DNA of 64,000 nt from Acutalibacter sp. (GTDB lineage Bacteria > Bacillota > Clostridia > Oscillospirales > Acutalibacteraceae), in assembly GCA_020025775.1 (NCBI GenBank), contig JAHHRN010000005.1, positions 122,025-186,024 on the forward strand, written 5' to 3'. Numbering within the stretch: position 1 is the first letter of the stretch; each line of letters starts with the position of its first letter. Under the pieces are notes generated by a model. The model was not told the origin of the DNA, did not search any database, and saw only the letters and a program-made list of their open reading frames with translations. Shown here piece by piece: positions 16,065-25,434 of the stretch. The position numbers and the translations under genes were made by a program.

Positions 16065-19000
16065 TCAAGTGATTTGTTTTGCCGCAATATCAAAATATTC
16101 ATTCGGCATAGGCATAGCATTTTTATAATTTAGTATTATCTCGATTTTAGTTTCAAAAATATTATTTGTCGTTCTGTTTAAATAGGTTTGTAAGCTGTTT
16201 AATTCTTTTAGCAGATAATTATTTTTTGAAAAAATCCATTTACAAAGAAATGTGCAATTCCCTTCGCGACATTGTTTGCCTTCTCCCAGTTGAACAATAA
16301 TTTTATCTTCTTTCTTTTGTAAAGATGCCTTAGTATTTTTACACTTTAGACTTTCTACTTTTGTCAAATTTGAAGCGTTAAGGTTAATTTCAACAATGAT
16401 TTTTTCGGAAAGATTTTTCCTATTTAAAGAAGTGACGAATTTGCCTTTTTCTTGTTGAGAAGGTTCAAAATGATAGGAAGAGAAAATTTTAAGTTCGTCT
16501 GTTATAGCATGTGTTACCCAATGGAATTGTGATATTTCTGGCATGTTTTTGATGTTTTGCTTTAAAATATTTAAGCTAACTCGATCTTTGGAAACATCTA
16601 AAAGGTCGGCTAATCGTAATAAAATCATCATATATTTTTCACTTACGTTTTCCGTCTTCGCTTTTGATTTTAAATCATAAACATCTTTAACATTATAACC
16701 GTGTGCTTCTGATACGGATGCGACAAAATGTCGAATTGTGTTTCCTAAAAAATCTAAGTCGCCGCTGTTTCGAATAAATGCAGCGCTTTCATAGGCGTGG
16801 CTATCACGAGTGATTTTTTCAAAATAAGTCGCAAGTTGTTCAAACGCAAATTGCATTAAACGTTTTACATTTTCTTTATCGTCAAAGCTTTGAATTGTTT
16901 TCTCTTTTTCTAAACAGAAATCCGAATATATTTTATCTGTTTCGTAGTTTTCATTTGCAAAACGGTCAAAGCTGGGCTGCAAAACCATAGATATATCATG
17001 TAAATAGCAACTTAAAAATAGAATATAATAATCAGATTTTTTGATTTGTAAATAATCTATAGTTTTGCATAAATTAACAGTTGATTTTATCAATTCTATA
17101 GAATGCTCTTGGTTATGTAATGTGTAAAAATATAGAAACTGTGAACCGTTTTTCCAGATGCCGCTAACATATTTGTGAACTAAAATAAGGTCATCCACTT
17201 TATCTGGATCCTTTACATACTTTATAAAATAATGCAAGACATCATAAATATTCGGATCGCTTTTTCGGCTTTCCCATTCGCTTACATTGATTTCTTGTAA
17301 AAATTTCAGAAAATCTGGAATTTTACAGTTCCTATTACGAATATAGCATAAAATTCTTAACTCATAATAGTTTACGCAACGGTTATCTTTCTTTTGTACA
17401 CGCACATCATCAGATAAGTCAACGTGCAGCACCTTGGAAATATATGCATTTAGGAGCTTGCGTTGATACTCATTTGAAATGTTATAAATGATGGAATCGT
17501 AATTCCCATTTTCTCCATAACCATAAAAAGGCTGCTCGGTCATTTTTTGATTGATAATGTCTTTTAAACGGTTGACTTGGATTTCGGTTTTGCTGTTTGA
17601 AAAATTGGGTAACTTTTTTTGCATGGTTTCTTTTAGAGATGTATAGATATTATTTGATATAGTATCTATATTCTTAAGATTTTCATGGAAATATAGATTC
17701 TTTCGATCGACATCAGCTACTAACGCACTTTCAAAGATTAACATGTTCGTTTTAAAAATTTTTTTAGCTTTATCGTCAACTAAATTTGAGTAAATCAGTT
17801 GTGCTTCTGCTAAAAAAACATCTTCTTCAAAATTTTTAAAGATTTCTGCGCGTTTTTCATCTGACATTGAACTATTTTTGACAAAGTAAGTTTCTTCAAA
17901 AGCTTCTTTTAATTCTTTGATGTCCTTTTCTGATCTGAACTCTAACAAATTCTTTCTGTAGGTGAAGAATTTCATGTATCGTTTTAAAGATTTTAAATAG
18001 GACTGAAAGATATTAGCTTTGATATCTTCTGGAGAAATTTGCTCTAAGTAAATTTGTACATTTTTTATTTCTTGCTCGATTGCCTTAAGAATTGCATTAA
18101 CTTTTTCATCCAGAATATCATCTTCCGTACTGCTAAGTGTATTATGAAGCTCAAAAGCGATACGCGAAGCAACGAGTGCGATCGGCATAAGGTGCAGTGT
18201 ATTCATTTGCGGTGTGTTTTTTATATCAAACGTTAGACTTTTATCTTCTTTATGTACTTGAACAACATAATCTGGTGAAGATACCGACAAAAGTTCGCAA
18301 TTGCTTTCGCCTTCAAATTTTGCATAAGTATTTAGACTTTCTTTAATTCTTTTATTTAATTTTAACAAGCTTTGTTGAAAGTTTTTTGGAGCAGCATTGT
18401 CTGAATTTGTGTAAATAACAGAATCGTCTACGTAAAAAAAGGATTGCCCCGGGAAAATATTATCAAATTCTTTAGCTACTAAAACCATACAGATATTTCC
18501 GAAATAGTAGGATTGGGGTAATCCCTGAGGAATACCAAGATTAAGATTATATTCGGCTAGCTCTGGATTGCTGTTTCCGTAATATTTTTTTATTGATTTT
18601 TTGTCTTTTAGATTGGTAATTCTAAAATACAACAGTTTATTTAAAACAACCTTTAAAGCCATCAATTCATTTGAATCTAATAATGTACAGAATTTTTTTA
18701 GAATATAATTGTAAATAATTACAGGATCTATGGAGGGGAAAAAGTTTTTTAAATCCAAAGCAACTTGATATTTGTATGTGTTATCTTTCTTGGCAGCATC
18801 ATAAGAAGAAATAACGGCTTCTGAATATTCTTTGTATTTTTCTTTCCAATCGAAAAAAATGCGTTCCGGCGATGTGCATGGAATATTGCCATAGAAATTT
18901 GAGGGGATTAGTTGGCTTAAATCGGATAATTGACGTATACCTTTTTTATCGTTTTTGTATACTAAAACATTTAATAAGCAAACAATACAGATTTGCGTAA

Positions 19001-19349
19001 TTAAGGAGGCAGTATGCATTGGCCTGCATTTAACAATTGTTTGCGCGTCCGATGACTCAGTTTGATCTTCGCTTATATCAGTTTCCAGCTTCTTTGCTTT
19101 AAAATAGACTTGGATTTCAAAGAGATTTTCACTGCATAAAATAGACTCCAACATCTTTTGACATTCATTAATAGTAGTTTGTATGAGTGTTTGGTTGTAT
19201 TTATCTTTTAATCTATAATAATAGGTTAAATCTTTTTTTGATAAAAGATTCTTTTCGAAAATATAAGAATCAAGACTATAAATTGCGGAGAAAATATTTT
19301 GGGGAGAGAGAATTTCTTTATATAATTCCGTTTCACGAATAACAAACAT
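16065..19349 (-). CDS. Reverse transcriptase fused to an HD domain, probable phage defence
   Basis: A 1094-residue protein with two recognisable parts. The first third holds a reverse transcriptase: ALDLKNFFPSID (about residue 200) is the metal-binding motif A, NLGIPQGLPQSYYF is the primer/template motif, and FFYVDDSVIY (about 305) carries the YVDD catalytic pair. A lysine/glutamate-rich middle follows. The last 350 residues contain an HD-type phosphohydrolase pattern: LHNQEHSIEL (about 745) and SCYLHDIS (about 785). There is no maturase or DNA-binding tail, so it is not a group II intron protein, and I see no retron RNA. Abi/UG-type RTs in defence islands are the closest known group. It follows its partner gene by only two bases. 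Confidence 0.85.
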   Translation of the reverse strand: MFVIRETELYKEILSPQNIFSAIYSLDSYIFEKNLLSKKDLTYYYRLKDKYNQTLIQTTINECQKMLESILCSENLFEIQVYFKAKKLETDISEDQTESSDAQTIVKCRPMHTASLITQICIVCLLNVLVYKNDKKGIRQLSDLSQLIPSNFYGNIPCTSPERIFFDWKEKYKEYSEAVISSYDAAKKDNTYKYQVALDLKNFFPSIDPVIIYNYILKKFCTLLDSNELMALKVVLNKLLYFRITNLKDKKSIKKYYGNSNPELAEYNLNLGIPQGLPQSYYFGNICMVLVAKEFDNIFPGQSFFYVDDSVIYTNSDNAAPKNFQQSLLKLNKRIKESLNTYAKFEGESNCELLSVSSPDYVVQVHKEDKSLTFDIKNTPQMNTLHLMPIALVASRIAFELHNTLSSTEDDILDEKVNAILKAIEQEIKNVQIYLEQISPEDIKANIFQSYLKSLKRYMKFFTYRKNLLEFRSEKDIKELKEAFEETYFVKNSSMSDEKRAEIFKNFEEDVFLAEAQLIYSNLVDDKAKKIFKTNMLIFESALVADVDRKNLYFHENLKNIDTISNNIYTSLKETMQKKLPNFSNSKTEIQVNRLKDIINQKMTEQPFYGYGENGNYDSIIYNISNEYQRKLLNAYISKVLHVDLSDDVRVQKKDNRCVNYYELRILCYIRNRNCKIPDFLKFLQEINVSEWESRKSDPNIYDVLHYFIKYVKDPDKVDDLILVHKYVSGIWKNGSQFLYFYTLHNQEHSIELIKSTVNLCKTIDYLQIKKSDYYILFLSCYLHDISMVLQPSFDRFANENYETDKIYSDFCLEKEKTIQSFDDKENVKRLMQFAFEQLATYFEKITRDSHAYESAAFIRNSGDLDFLGNTIRHFVASVSEAHGYNVKDVYDLKSKAKTENVSEKYMMILLRLADLLDVSKDRVSLNILKQNIKNMPEISQFHWVTHAITDELKIFSSYHFEPSQQEKGKFVTSLNRKNLSEKIIVEINLNASNLTKVESLKCKNTKASLQKKEDKIIVQLGEGKQCREGNCTFLCKWIFSKNNYLLKELNSLQTYLNRTTNNIFETKIEIILNYKNAMPMPNEYFDIAAKQIT

Positions 19350-19351
19350 TT

Positions 19352-19885
19352 TTATTTGTCCTCCTTTTTTTTATGTTCTAAAGTCTTTGCAACAAGATCA
19401 AAAACGGGTATTGTGTTTTTGGGCGAACAGGATATTGCAAAACTGGCTTTCGTTTCATGGTTAAAAAATATTAATTGTACTATATCACGATCTAACGAAA
19501 AAAGATTAAATGTTTCAAGTATTTTATAAGCGTTTTGCTGTTGACTTTCAGAAACGCTGCAGCTGTCAATAATTAAAGAAGTATGAAACGAAGAATCAAT
19601 GACAAAGGCATTGTCGACGAAAACTACCCAGTCATTCAATGATGTATACTTTTTTTGCCATGCTTTAGCGAGTTCTTGGCAAAATGTTCTTTTTTTTTGA
19701 AATGTATCGACATGCTCCCAAAAGTCTGGAATGGAATCGAGTAAATAGGAATGATTGTATTTGAAATCTCGATTTGAGGATATAAAGGTACTAAATAGTT
19801 TTAATAAATCATCATTCTGTTCGGTTAAATCTAAATTTAAAAGTGTATGCATATATAAGTAAAATTCTTCTTTTTGCTCAGACAT
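19352..19885 (-). CDS. Small partner protein of the RT-HD gene
   Basis: A 177-residue soluble protein that I do not recognise. It is the first gene of the operon; its last codons contain AAGGAGG, the ribosome site of the reverse transcriptase gene, so the two are translationally coupled. No catalytic motif, signal peptide or membrane segment is evident. Tight coupling suggests that the protein binds or controls the reverse transcriptase, as accessory, regulator or antitoxin-like partner, but that is inference. Confidence 0.75.
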   Translation of the reverse strand: MSEQKEEFYLYMHTLLNLDLTEQNDDLLKLFSTFISSNRDFKYNHSYLLDSIPDFWEHVDTFQKKRTFCQELAKAWQKKYTSLNDWVVFVDNAFVIDSSFHTSLIIDSCSVSESQQQNAYKILETFNLFSLDRDIVQLIFFNHETKASFAISCSPKNTIPVFDLVAKTLEHKKKEDK

Positions 19886-19917
19886 AAAATCTACCTTTCC
19901 TGAAAATATTATATCTT

Positions 19918-19945
19918 ATTATAGCATAAATGTGCTACATTTCAA
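19918..19945 (-). promoter_or_regulatory. Promoter of the RT-HD operon
   Basis: On the minus strand TTGAAA (19945-19940), 16 bases, then TATAAT (19923-19918) preceded by TGC. It lies about 35 bases before the first gene. Confidence 0.7.
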
Positions 19946-20212
19946 CATATTGCGACACTGAAATTCCATAAAATAGATAATTAGTGAACAACCATCCAGG
20001 TTTATAAATAAAATGCTTCTGAAGGTGATATTGCATAGATGTTTTACAGGATTTTATAGAACAATAAAACTCGTTGTGGCAATAAAACCGTTCTTTAATA
20101 TAAGAAAGAGGCGATAGTTGGCGGAAAAAGAACAACTTAAAGCTGTTTCGGTTGCGCTATTTAAAATGCAACCAAATGCAATCTGAAATTGGCAGACAGG
20201 AGATTTAAAATA

Positions 20213-20221
20213 TGCTATACT
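20213..20221 (+). promoter_or_regulatory. Extended -10 promoter for the kinase-hydrolase pair
   Basis: TGCTATACT about 45 bases upstream of the kinase ATG. The 270 bases between here and the divergent RT operon promoter show no gene. Confidence 0.5.
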
Positions 20222-20265
20222 GAAGGCATAAAACGAGGGGAAACCTCGAAAAGGAGAGGGTAAAG

Positions 20266-21225
20266 ATGCTCGAAAAACGTATTTTAAATCCCGTAACGAA
20301 AGAACAGGCACAGCAGTATGCGGTTGCCGTGTTAGAAAATAAACTGACTTGTCAGGTGAAAAATATCGGTTATGTCGGCGGAGGCTCTTTCGGCTTTGTT
20401 TTTAAAGCAGATATAGATAAAGCACCGTATACAGTGATTATCAAGGCTTGCCGTACAGAGGGGATGTGCAAGGAAGAAACAGCGGATTTGCAGAGACTGG
20501 GTATGGATTCCCTTTTGCCTGTGCCGAAAGTATACTTTTCTTTCCTACAAACTGCCGATATTCCTGTGGATTTTATTTGCATGGAATATGTAAAAGGTAA
20601 GGATTGCTTTACAAATCATACCTTCCTTTTGAAATCCAAAAAGCAAAAACAAGCTTTTGCAGAGAAAGTTACAGCAGCAATGTATCATTGGCATGAGCAA
20701 ACCAATGCGAAATTCGGTACATTAGAGCAACCGAAATTTGACGAGTGGTTAGATTTTTATCAGCCTTTCGCTTTGGATATTTTAGAATCTGCGAGAATAC
20801 TCGTGAAACAGGGTAAGCTTGAAAAATTTGTTCTAAAATCTATGGAACGTGCATGGTTGGCATTTGACTATATTTTCAGTGAAAAAGTTGAAAAGGCTAG
20901 CTTGATTCACGGAGACTTAAATGTAATGAATATTATGGCGGATGAGAATTTACAGCCGACGGCCATTATCGACCCGCTGGAAAGCAAATGGGCAGACAGA
21001 GAATTTGACCTCTTTCAGCTTCGAAACTTGAGCGGAAATGCGTTTAATCTTTATGAAACCTATAAAAAGAACTATCCTGTATCCCCAAAATGCGATTTGA
21101 AAACGAGCTTTTATGCGCTTTACCATGAGGTGTATTGCGCGATTATTTCAGGTAATAAAGTGAATGTGATTTTATATCCGCTTGTCTATCGTATGAATAA
21201 GGAACTCAGAAAGGTTGGAATGTAA
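20266..21225 (+). CDS. APH/choline-kinase-fold phosphotransferase
   Basis: A 319-residue protein of the aminoglycoside-phosphotransferase fold. GGGSFGFVFKADI is the glycine-rich nucleotide loop, a lysine follows in VIIKACRTEG, and the Brenner motif is IHGDLNVMNI (Asp217, Asn222), with IDPLE (Asp235) as metal ligand. It would transfer phosphate from ATP to a small hydroxyl compound; the family includes drug resistance enzymes, choline kinases and sugar kinases, and I cannot choose among them. AAGGAGAGGG precedes the ATG. Its stop overlaps the start of the next gene (TAATG), so the kinase and hydrolase are co-translated and probably act on linked substrates. Confidence 0.85.
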   Translation: MLEKRILNPVTKEQAQQYAVAVLENKLTCQVKNIGYVGGGSFGFVFKADIDKAPYTVIIKACRTEGMCKEETADLQRLGMDSLLPVPKVYFSFLQTADIPVDFICMEYVKGKDCFTNHTFLLKSKKQKQAFAEKVTAAMYHWHEQTNAKFGTLEQPKFDEWLDFYQPFALDILESARILVKQGKLEKFVLKSMERAWLAFDYIFSEKVEKASLIHGDLNVMNIMADENLQPTAIIDPLESKWADREFDLFQLRNLSGNAFNLYETYKKNYPVSPKCDLKTSFYALYHEVYCAIISGNKVNVILYPLVYRMNKELRKVGM

Positions 21226-22148
21226 TGCAGTCTTTGTCGGGAAAATTGGTTTCGGCTTTGCTTTGTGCTGTGTTCCATTCGCCGCTGATTCATAATGCGG
21301 AGTTTTCCAACAATGTCGGCAAAAAGACAAAGCACAAAAAATCACACTATAAACCACCCAAAGATTTTTTGCACAGTGTACACCCTTGCGGTAAAGCCTC
21401 TTATGAAGTATTTGAACCGAAAACAAAAGAAAATGATTTAACGGTTTTCATGTTCCACGGCGGAGGGTATAAAGTTAAATTAATTGATGCCTACAGAAAG
21501 CTGTCTCAAAAATATAGCAGGATTTTTGGAAATTGCCGCGTGCTTTCTTTAGACTACAGGATTTTTCCGGAACACCCTTTCCCGGCGCAATTAGAAGATG
21601 CGGCCCTATTTTATAAAACAGCGTTGGAGCAGGGGATAAACCCCAATAAAATAGTTTTTGTGGGCGACAGTGCTGGTGCGAATTTGGCTTTGGCATTTGC
21701 TTTGTATTTGCGCGATAACCATAGACCCATGCCTAGCGGCATTGTTTGTTTTTCCCTTTGGGGAGATATGAATACCTCGGGAGACTCCTACATTAAAAAC
21801 GCCTACAGAGACCCTTTTTGCGGGATAGCCAGACGAAAGAAAGTAGAAGAAAATTTACCCTATCTACGTCGCATTTCTGCTTTTGCCAAAGATTTGGATA
21901 GAAGCAGTGTATATGCTTCTCCTAGCTTTGCAGATTTTACGGGGTTCCCTCCGGTTACCTTGGTTTGCGGCGAAGCGGAAATGGGAGAGAGCGACAGTGA
22001 TATAGCTTATCAAAATATGAAAAAAGTAGGCGTGGATGCCGTGCTTTATAAATATGAGGGTATGTTTCACGATTTTCAGCTTTTTCCGTTCTTCCCCGAA
22101 AGCAAAGATGCCTATGCAAAGGTGTGGGAAAGAATTAAAAATTTATAA
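21225..22148 (+). CDS. Alpha/beta hydrolase, hormone-sensitive-lipase type
   Basis: A 307-residue esterase-like enzyme. The oxyanion motif HGGG starts at His78, the nucleophile elbow GDSAG has Ser149, and the C-terminal GMFHDFQ supplies the catalytic histidine; YRIFPEHPFPAQ between them is typical for the family. It likely hydrolyses a small ester in the cytosol. It overlaps the preceding kinase by one base (TAATG) and is followed by a terminator, giving a two-gene operon. Substrate unknown. Confidence 0.9.
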   Translation: MQSLSGKLVSALLCAVFHSPLIHNAEFSNNVGKKTKHKKSHYKPPKDFLHSVHPCGKASYEVFEPKTKENDLTVFMFHGGGYKVKLIDAYRKLSQKYSRIFGNCRVLSLDYRIFPEHPFPAQLEDAALFYKTALEQGINPNKIVFVGDSAGANLALAFALYLRDNHRPMPSGIVCFSLWGDMNTSGDSYIKNAYRDPFCGIARRKKVEENLPYLRRISAFAKDLDRSSVYASPSFADFTGFPPVTLVCGEAEMGESDSDIAYQNMKKVGVDAVLYKYEGMFHDFQLFPFFPESKDAYAKVWERIKNL

Positions 22149-22151
22149 AAG

Positions 22152-22191
22152 AAAGGTAGCTACCGAGTATATTGCGGATGGCTACCTTTTT
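22152..22191 (+). terminator. Terminator after the hydrolase
   Basis: Stem AAAGGTAGC / GCTACCTTT with a 22-base loop followed by a T run. Confidence 0.75.
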
Positions 22192-22435
22192 GTTTTTTTG
22201 ATTTACTGCTCAAAATTTCCACTAAGACCCTCTTGGTGCGGTGCATGGATAGAATTTGTAAATCACTTGCTTTTTTACTTTTTGTAATATATAATATTTC
22301 TGGAATAGTATTTGTGCTTGCTTTTTGTACAAATATGTAAGGAATTATAAGAAAACCATAAACAGAGGGGGAATGTGCAATTAAAAGTAGGCTGTTTAGT
22401 TTTAACTTTGCTTGGAAAAGAAACGGAGGTACAAA

Positions 22436-22741
22436 ATGAGTAACAAACAAAAGAAAAATCAGAAAAAGATTTGGGTAACTGCTTCGATTATTTTAGCTGT
22501 TTTATTGCTTTTTGCACTTGTGTTTTGTCTGTATGACAGTCCAGCTAAATACGTGCCGACAAGTACAGGAGAAGTGGCTGTAGATGCAAACGGCGAGCCG
22601 ATGCTGTATTATACGGATTTGTTCGGTCGTACCTTTTATATGGAAGACGGCAAACGGCTTTATGCCGCTGTGCCGAAAGTGGCGGGCGAAAAAGTGCAGG
22701 AAAATGAAAATCCCAGCGTAGAACAAAAGGAAAACCAATAA
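22436..22741 (+). CDS. One-helix membrane protein, intact copy
   Basis: A 101-residue protein with a lysine-rich start (MSNKQKKNQKK), one membrane helix (residues about 12-34) and a small outer domain (PMLYYTDLFGRTFYMEDGKRLY). I choose the ATG at 22436 because CGGAGG lies before it; an in-frame TTG at 22412 would place that ribosome site inside the gene. Function unknown. A nearly identical but frameshifted copy is at 15423, about 7 kb upstream, so the region has undergone duplication. Confidence 0.75.
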   Translation: MSNKQKKNQKKIWVTASIILAVLLLFALVFCLYDSPAKYVPTSTGEVAVDANGEPMLYYTDLFGRTFYMEDGKRLYAAVPKVAGEKVQENENPSVEQKENQ

Positions 22742-22752
22742 AAACAAACACC

Positions 22753-22777
22753 GCATACAACTTCGTATGCAGTATTT
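22753..22777 (+). terminator. Probable terminator
   Basis: Short hairpin GCATAC / GTATGC followed by AGTATTTT, just after the one-helix gene. Confidence 0.5.
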
Positions 22778-22807
22778 TCTGTCCAGTCTATTTGGGCGGC
22801 GATCTGA

Positions 22808-22975
22808 CTTTTACCGGCAGTGGTTTCTATCTTGGCACGGATTGCCGCCTTCTTTACGGATGTCGCTGTAAAAATGTATAACGTTGTAGGTTTGATTTCG
22901 ATTATCGTGCTGATTGCTTTGAATATTTTTAGAATGCTGCAAAAAGACAAGTTAGAAAGTAAAAAATTATTTTGA
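22808..22975 (+). pseudogene. Fragment of a membrane-protein gene
   Basis: An open frame of 55 codons without a start reads like the C-terminal end of a membrane protein: TDVAVKMYNVVGLISIIVL, then a charged tail MLQKDKLESKK. It is preceded in frame by a stop and has no ribosome site. I do not recognise the parent family. Support is only the protein-like composition. Confidence 0.3.
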
Positions 22976-22989
22976 TTGTATTTCCTTAG

Positions 22990-23434
22990 TAAATTATAAA
23001 AAGAAAACCCACATTGCCGTCGAAACGACCATGTGGGTTTTCTTTTGACCTGTTCTGCCTTTGTTAACCTCATTTTTCTTGCCCAGTGCGAGTGGTGGGA
23101 CTTGGATTTTTCTGAGCCCTTATGTATCAAGGCTTCCGAGCTTTTCATCTTCAAAAGGGACCAAAAAAGAGACCAATTTATTTCCATTTTCTGCGTGAAT
23201 GAAGAGATTTGTATAGAAAATTTAATGCCGAAATCGTAACCTTTTGGAGGCCAAAATCAATGTGGTCATAAGAACTTTAATTATATCATTTTAGACGAAA
23301 TGATATAATTAAATTCTAAAATACAGGGGATAAGTTTTGCACTCAAAGATTGCAAAGCATATTCCGGCATGATATAATTTTTATGAGTTTAGATTCTGCA
23401 ATCATCTATTATTGAAGTGGGGGAGGCAGGTTTT
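22990..23434 (+). other. Non-coding stretch with terminator and perfect palindrome
   Basis: The hairpin AAAACCCACAT / ATGTGGGTTTT (23003-23041) with a T run ends the preceding unit. The perfect 16-base inverted repeat at 23276-23313 is listed separately. A TATAAT-like box (GATATAAT near 23371) precedes the next gene. No gene is supported. Confidence 0.5.
23276..23313. repeat. Perfect 16-base inverted repeat
   Basis: Arms TTTAATTATATCATTT and AAATGATATAATTAAA around the six-base spacer TAGACG. It is AT-only apart from one C and one G and has no T run, so it is less likely a terminator than an operator or an element end. Confidence 0.7.
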
Positions 23435-24064
23435 ATGTTGATTCATAGATGTCCGTGGTGTGGAGAAAGAATCGCTCGATTGAAAGATACAAATTGTCCA
23501 AGCTGCAAAAAGCCTTTGACCTTTTATAAAACAAAAATAAAAAGAAACGGTAAAACGCGCATTAGTTTTTCCTTTGTATTTTTGTTTGTGCTGATGTTTC
23601 TTCTGATCCCATTTCGTCCGCCTTTTTCTATTATAGAATGGTATGATATACCTTGGCTGACAGCTCTTATCTTTGCCGTAGTTATTTATATGTGCTGGGG
23701 CTTTTGGAAAACACCATATGCCAGAGACTTATCCAAAGCCGAGAAAAAAGCGGTGCCTGAAAAGCAGCAGGTTTACGCCACCGTTTCGTGGGACAAGCAT
23801 AAAACCGGTGGCCTTAGATTTCCGAGAATACAAGTCCCTAGCGGTGAAATTCTGCCCGCCACTTTTCTAAACGTCAACGGCCAACCTATTTCTACAGAAC
23901 TGTGCATCGTGCTGGAAGATATAAAATGGAAAGACTCCCACAATTGCACTTGTAGAATTCAACTTGTTTTGGATAACCTACCTTCGCAAGACCTCTTCTC
24001 CACCGCCGAAACCTTCTATCTGTATCATGATTACACCAAAATTGCACAAGGTGTTTTGCGGTGA
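23435..24064 (+). CDS. Zinc-ribbon membrane protein
   Basis: A protein of about 209 residues. It opens with a four-cysteine zinc ribbon (RCPWCGERI, then NCPSCKKPL), then has two membrane helices (about residues 37-55 and 65-83), then a soluble domain of about 120 residues. The ATG at 23435 is preceded by GGGGGAGG; a GTG 18 bases upstream is less likely. Function unknown. A zinc ribbon before two helices is common in bacterial membrane proteins of unknown role. Confidence 0.75.
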   Translation: MLIHRCPWCGERIARLKDTNCPSCKKPLTFYKTKIKRNGKTRISFSFVFLFVLMFLLIPFRPPFSIIEWYDIPWLTALIFAVVIYMCWGFWKTPYARDLSKAEKKAVPEKQQVYATVSWDKHKTGGLRFPRIQVPSGEILPATFLNVNGQPISTELCIVLEDIKWKDSHNCTCRIQLVLDNLPSQDLFSTAETFYLYHDYTKIAQGVLR

Positions 24065-24185
24065 GGGGAGTTGTGAAACAGCTTCAGTACGGAACATAAA
24101 TTTTATACACTATAACATAGATAAAATAATATGAGTGAAAAATCGGAAAAGAAATAACTATATATAAGGAAGTGAATTTTCTTAA

Positions 24186-25406
24186 ATGAATATTTTCCTT
24201 TTGGGCAATGGCTTTGATTTGAAATACAACCTACCAACAAGTTATTCTAACTTTATACATACTGTAAATTTTCTGAAAGACAATTATAATTCTTCTGTTG
24301 ATACGATAGGGCAAGTATTTGGGAATGAAGCATTACAAGTGCAAGATAGTGCAATTAAAGTTAGCTATGAGAAATATAAATGTGTATATGATGCAATTCC
24401 TCTAAGCCAAGAAGTTATGCTTGATTTAGTAGATAAAGCATAAACAAATGATTGGTTTAAATATTTGTCTATATCGTTAGACGAAAATAAAGGCTGGATT
24501 GATTTCGAAAGAGAAATTGCATTGACGCTGAAGTTATTTAAAGAGATTTTATCTTCCCTTTCAGATCTTCATCGTTCTGTTTTATCTCAACTAGACCTGC
24601 CGCAATTAAGATATATTGCAAAAAACTTTCCGTTTTTAACTAGCAATGTAACCAATGAGCTTAATGCTAAATATATATATGAAGCTCCGCTACATTCGGG
24701 AAATTATATAATCAATCAAGATGAAATTGCCGAAGATTTGTTTCATTCTCTTTTAGACTTTACTCAAATAATGAATACTTATTTCAAGTACTTCGTAGAT
24801 GATGTTACACCTAAACTAATCCAAGAGGGATTGATGGAGAAAGAAGAAATATTCTCTAAAGAACGAGTTGCTGTGACTTTTAATTATACGCATACATTTG
24901 AACAAATGTATCCCGGTGTAGAAGTGTATCATATTCATGGAGAAGTTGACGGTAATTTAATATTAGGAATAAATGCTGATGAATCCGATAATATAGATAC
25001 AATGGACAACACATTTTTAGAATTTAAAAAATATTATCAGAGAGTGATTTGCAATACAGATGAGGATTGTCAAGGCTTTTTAAGGGCTGTAAAAGCAGAT
25101 GCTGTGAACACTTTTACCTTACATGTAATAGGGCATTCCTTAGATGTAACAGATAAAGATATTGTGAAGGAGTTATTTGAGGTTTTAGATAAAATTATAA
25201 TTTATTATCATAGCGAACATGCTCGAAACCAATACGTAAAAAATCTAGTCACAATATACGGAAAACAAGCATTTGATAAAATTAGGATGGAAAAGTTCCT
25301 TCGTTTTCGATCGTTAAGTTATTTAAAAGAACTATACAACCCTTTCGCAACGCGTGAATACGAAATATATGCTTCTGATGAAACCGAATATCCCGAGTAT
25401 TTCTAA
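24186..25406 (+). pseudogene. abiH: AbiH-family phage abortive infection gene, interrupted by an in-frame TAA
   Basis: Two frames in the same phase join into one AbiH-like protein of about 406 codons. The start FLLGNGFDLKYNLPTSY is the family's N-terminal signature. The frame meets TAA at 24441-24443 and then continues with TNDWFKYLSISLDENKGW, as an intact protein would. The second half keeps VTFNYTHTFEQMY, VYHIHGEVDG and TLHVIGHSLDVTDK, all typical of the family. A single CAA-to-TAA or AAA-to-TAA change would explain the stop. Without read-through only 85 residues are made, so it is probably inactive. The rest shows no decay, which suggests a recent mutation. Confidence 0.85.
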
Positions 25407-25434
25407 TTTACATATTAGAAAAGCCGTTTATTGA

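Noticed and set aside
16065..19349. Group II intron or retron as explanation for the reverse transcriptase
   Set aside because: No maturase or endonuclease domain follows the RT, no intron domain V-like hairpin and no msr/msd-like inverted repeats were seen near the gene.
22660..23187. 175-codon minus-strand frame
   Set aside because: It crosses two terminators and the 3' part of an oppositely oriented intact gene and lacks a ribosome site.
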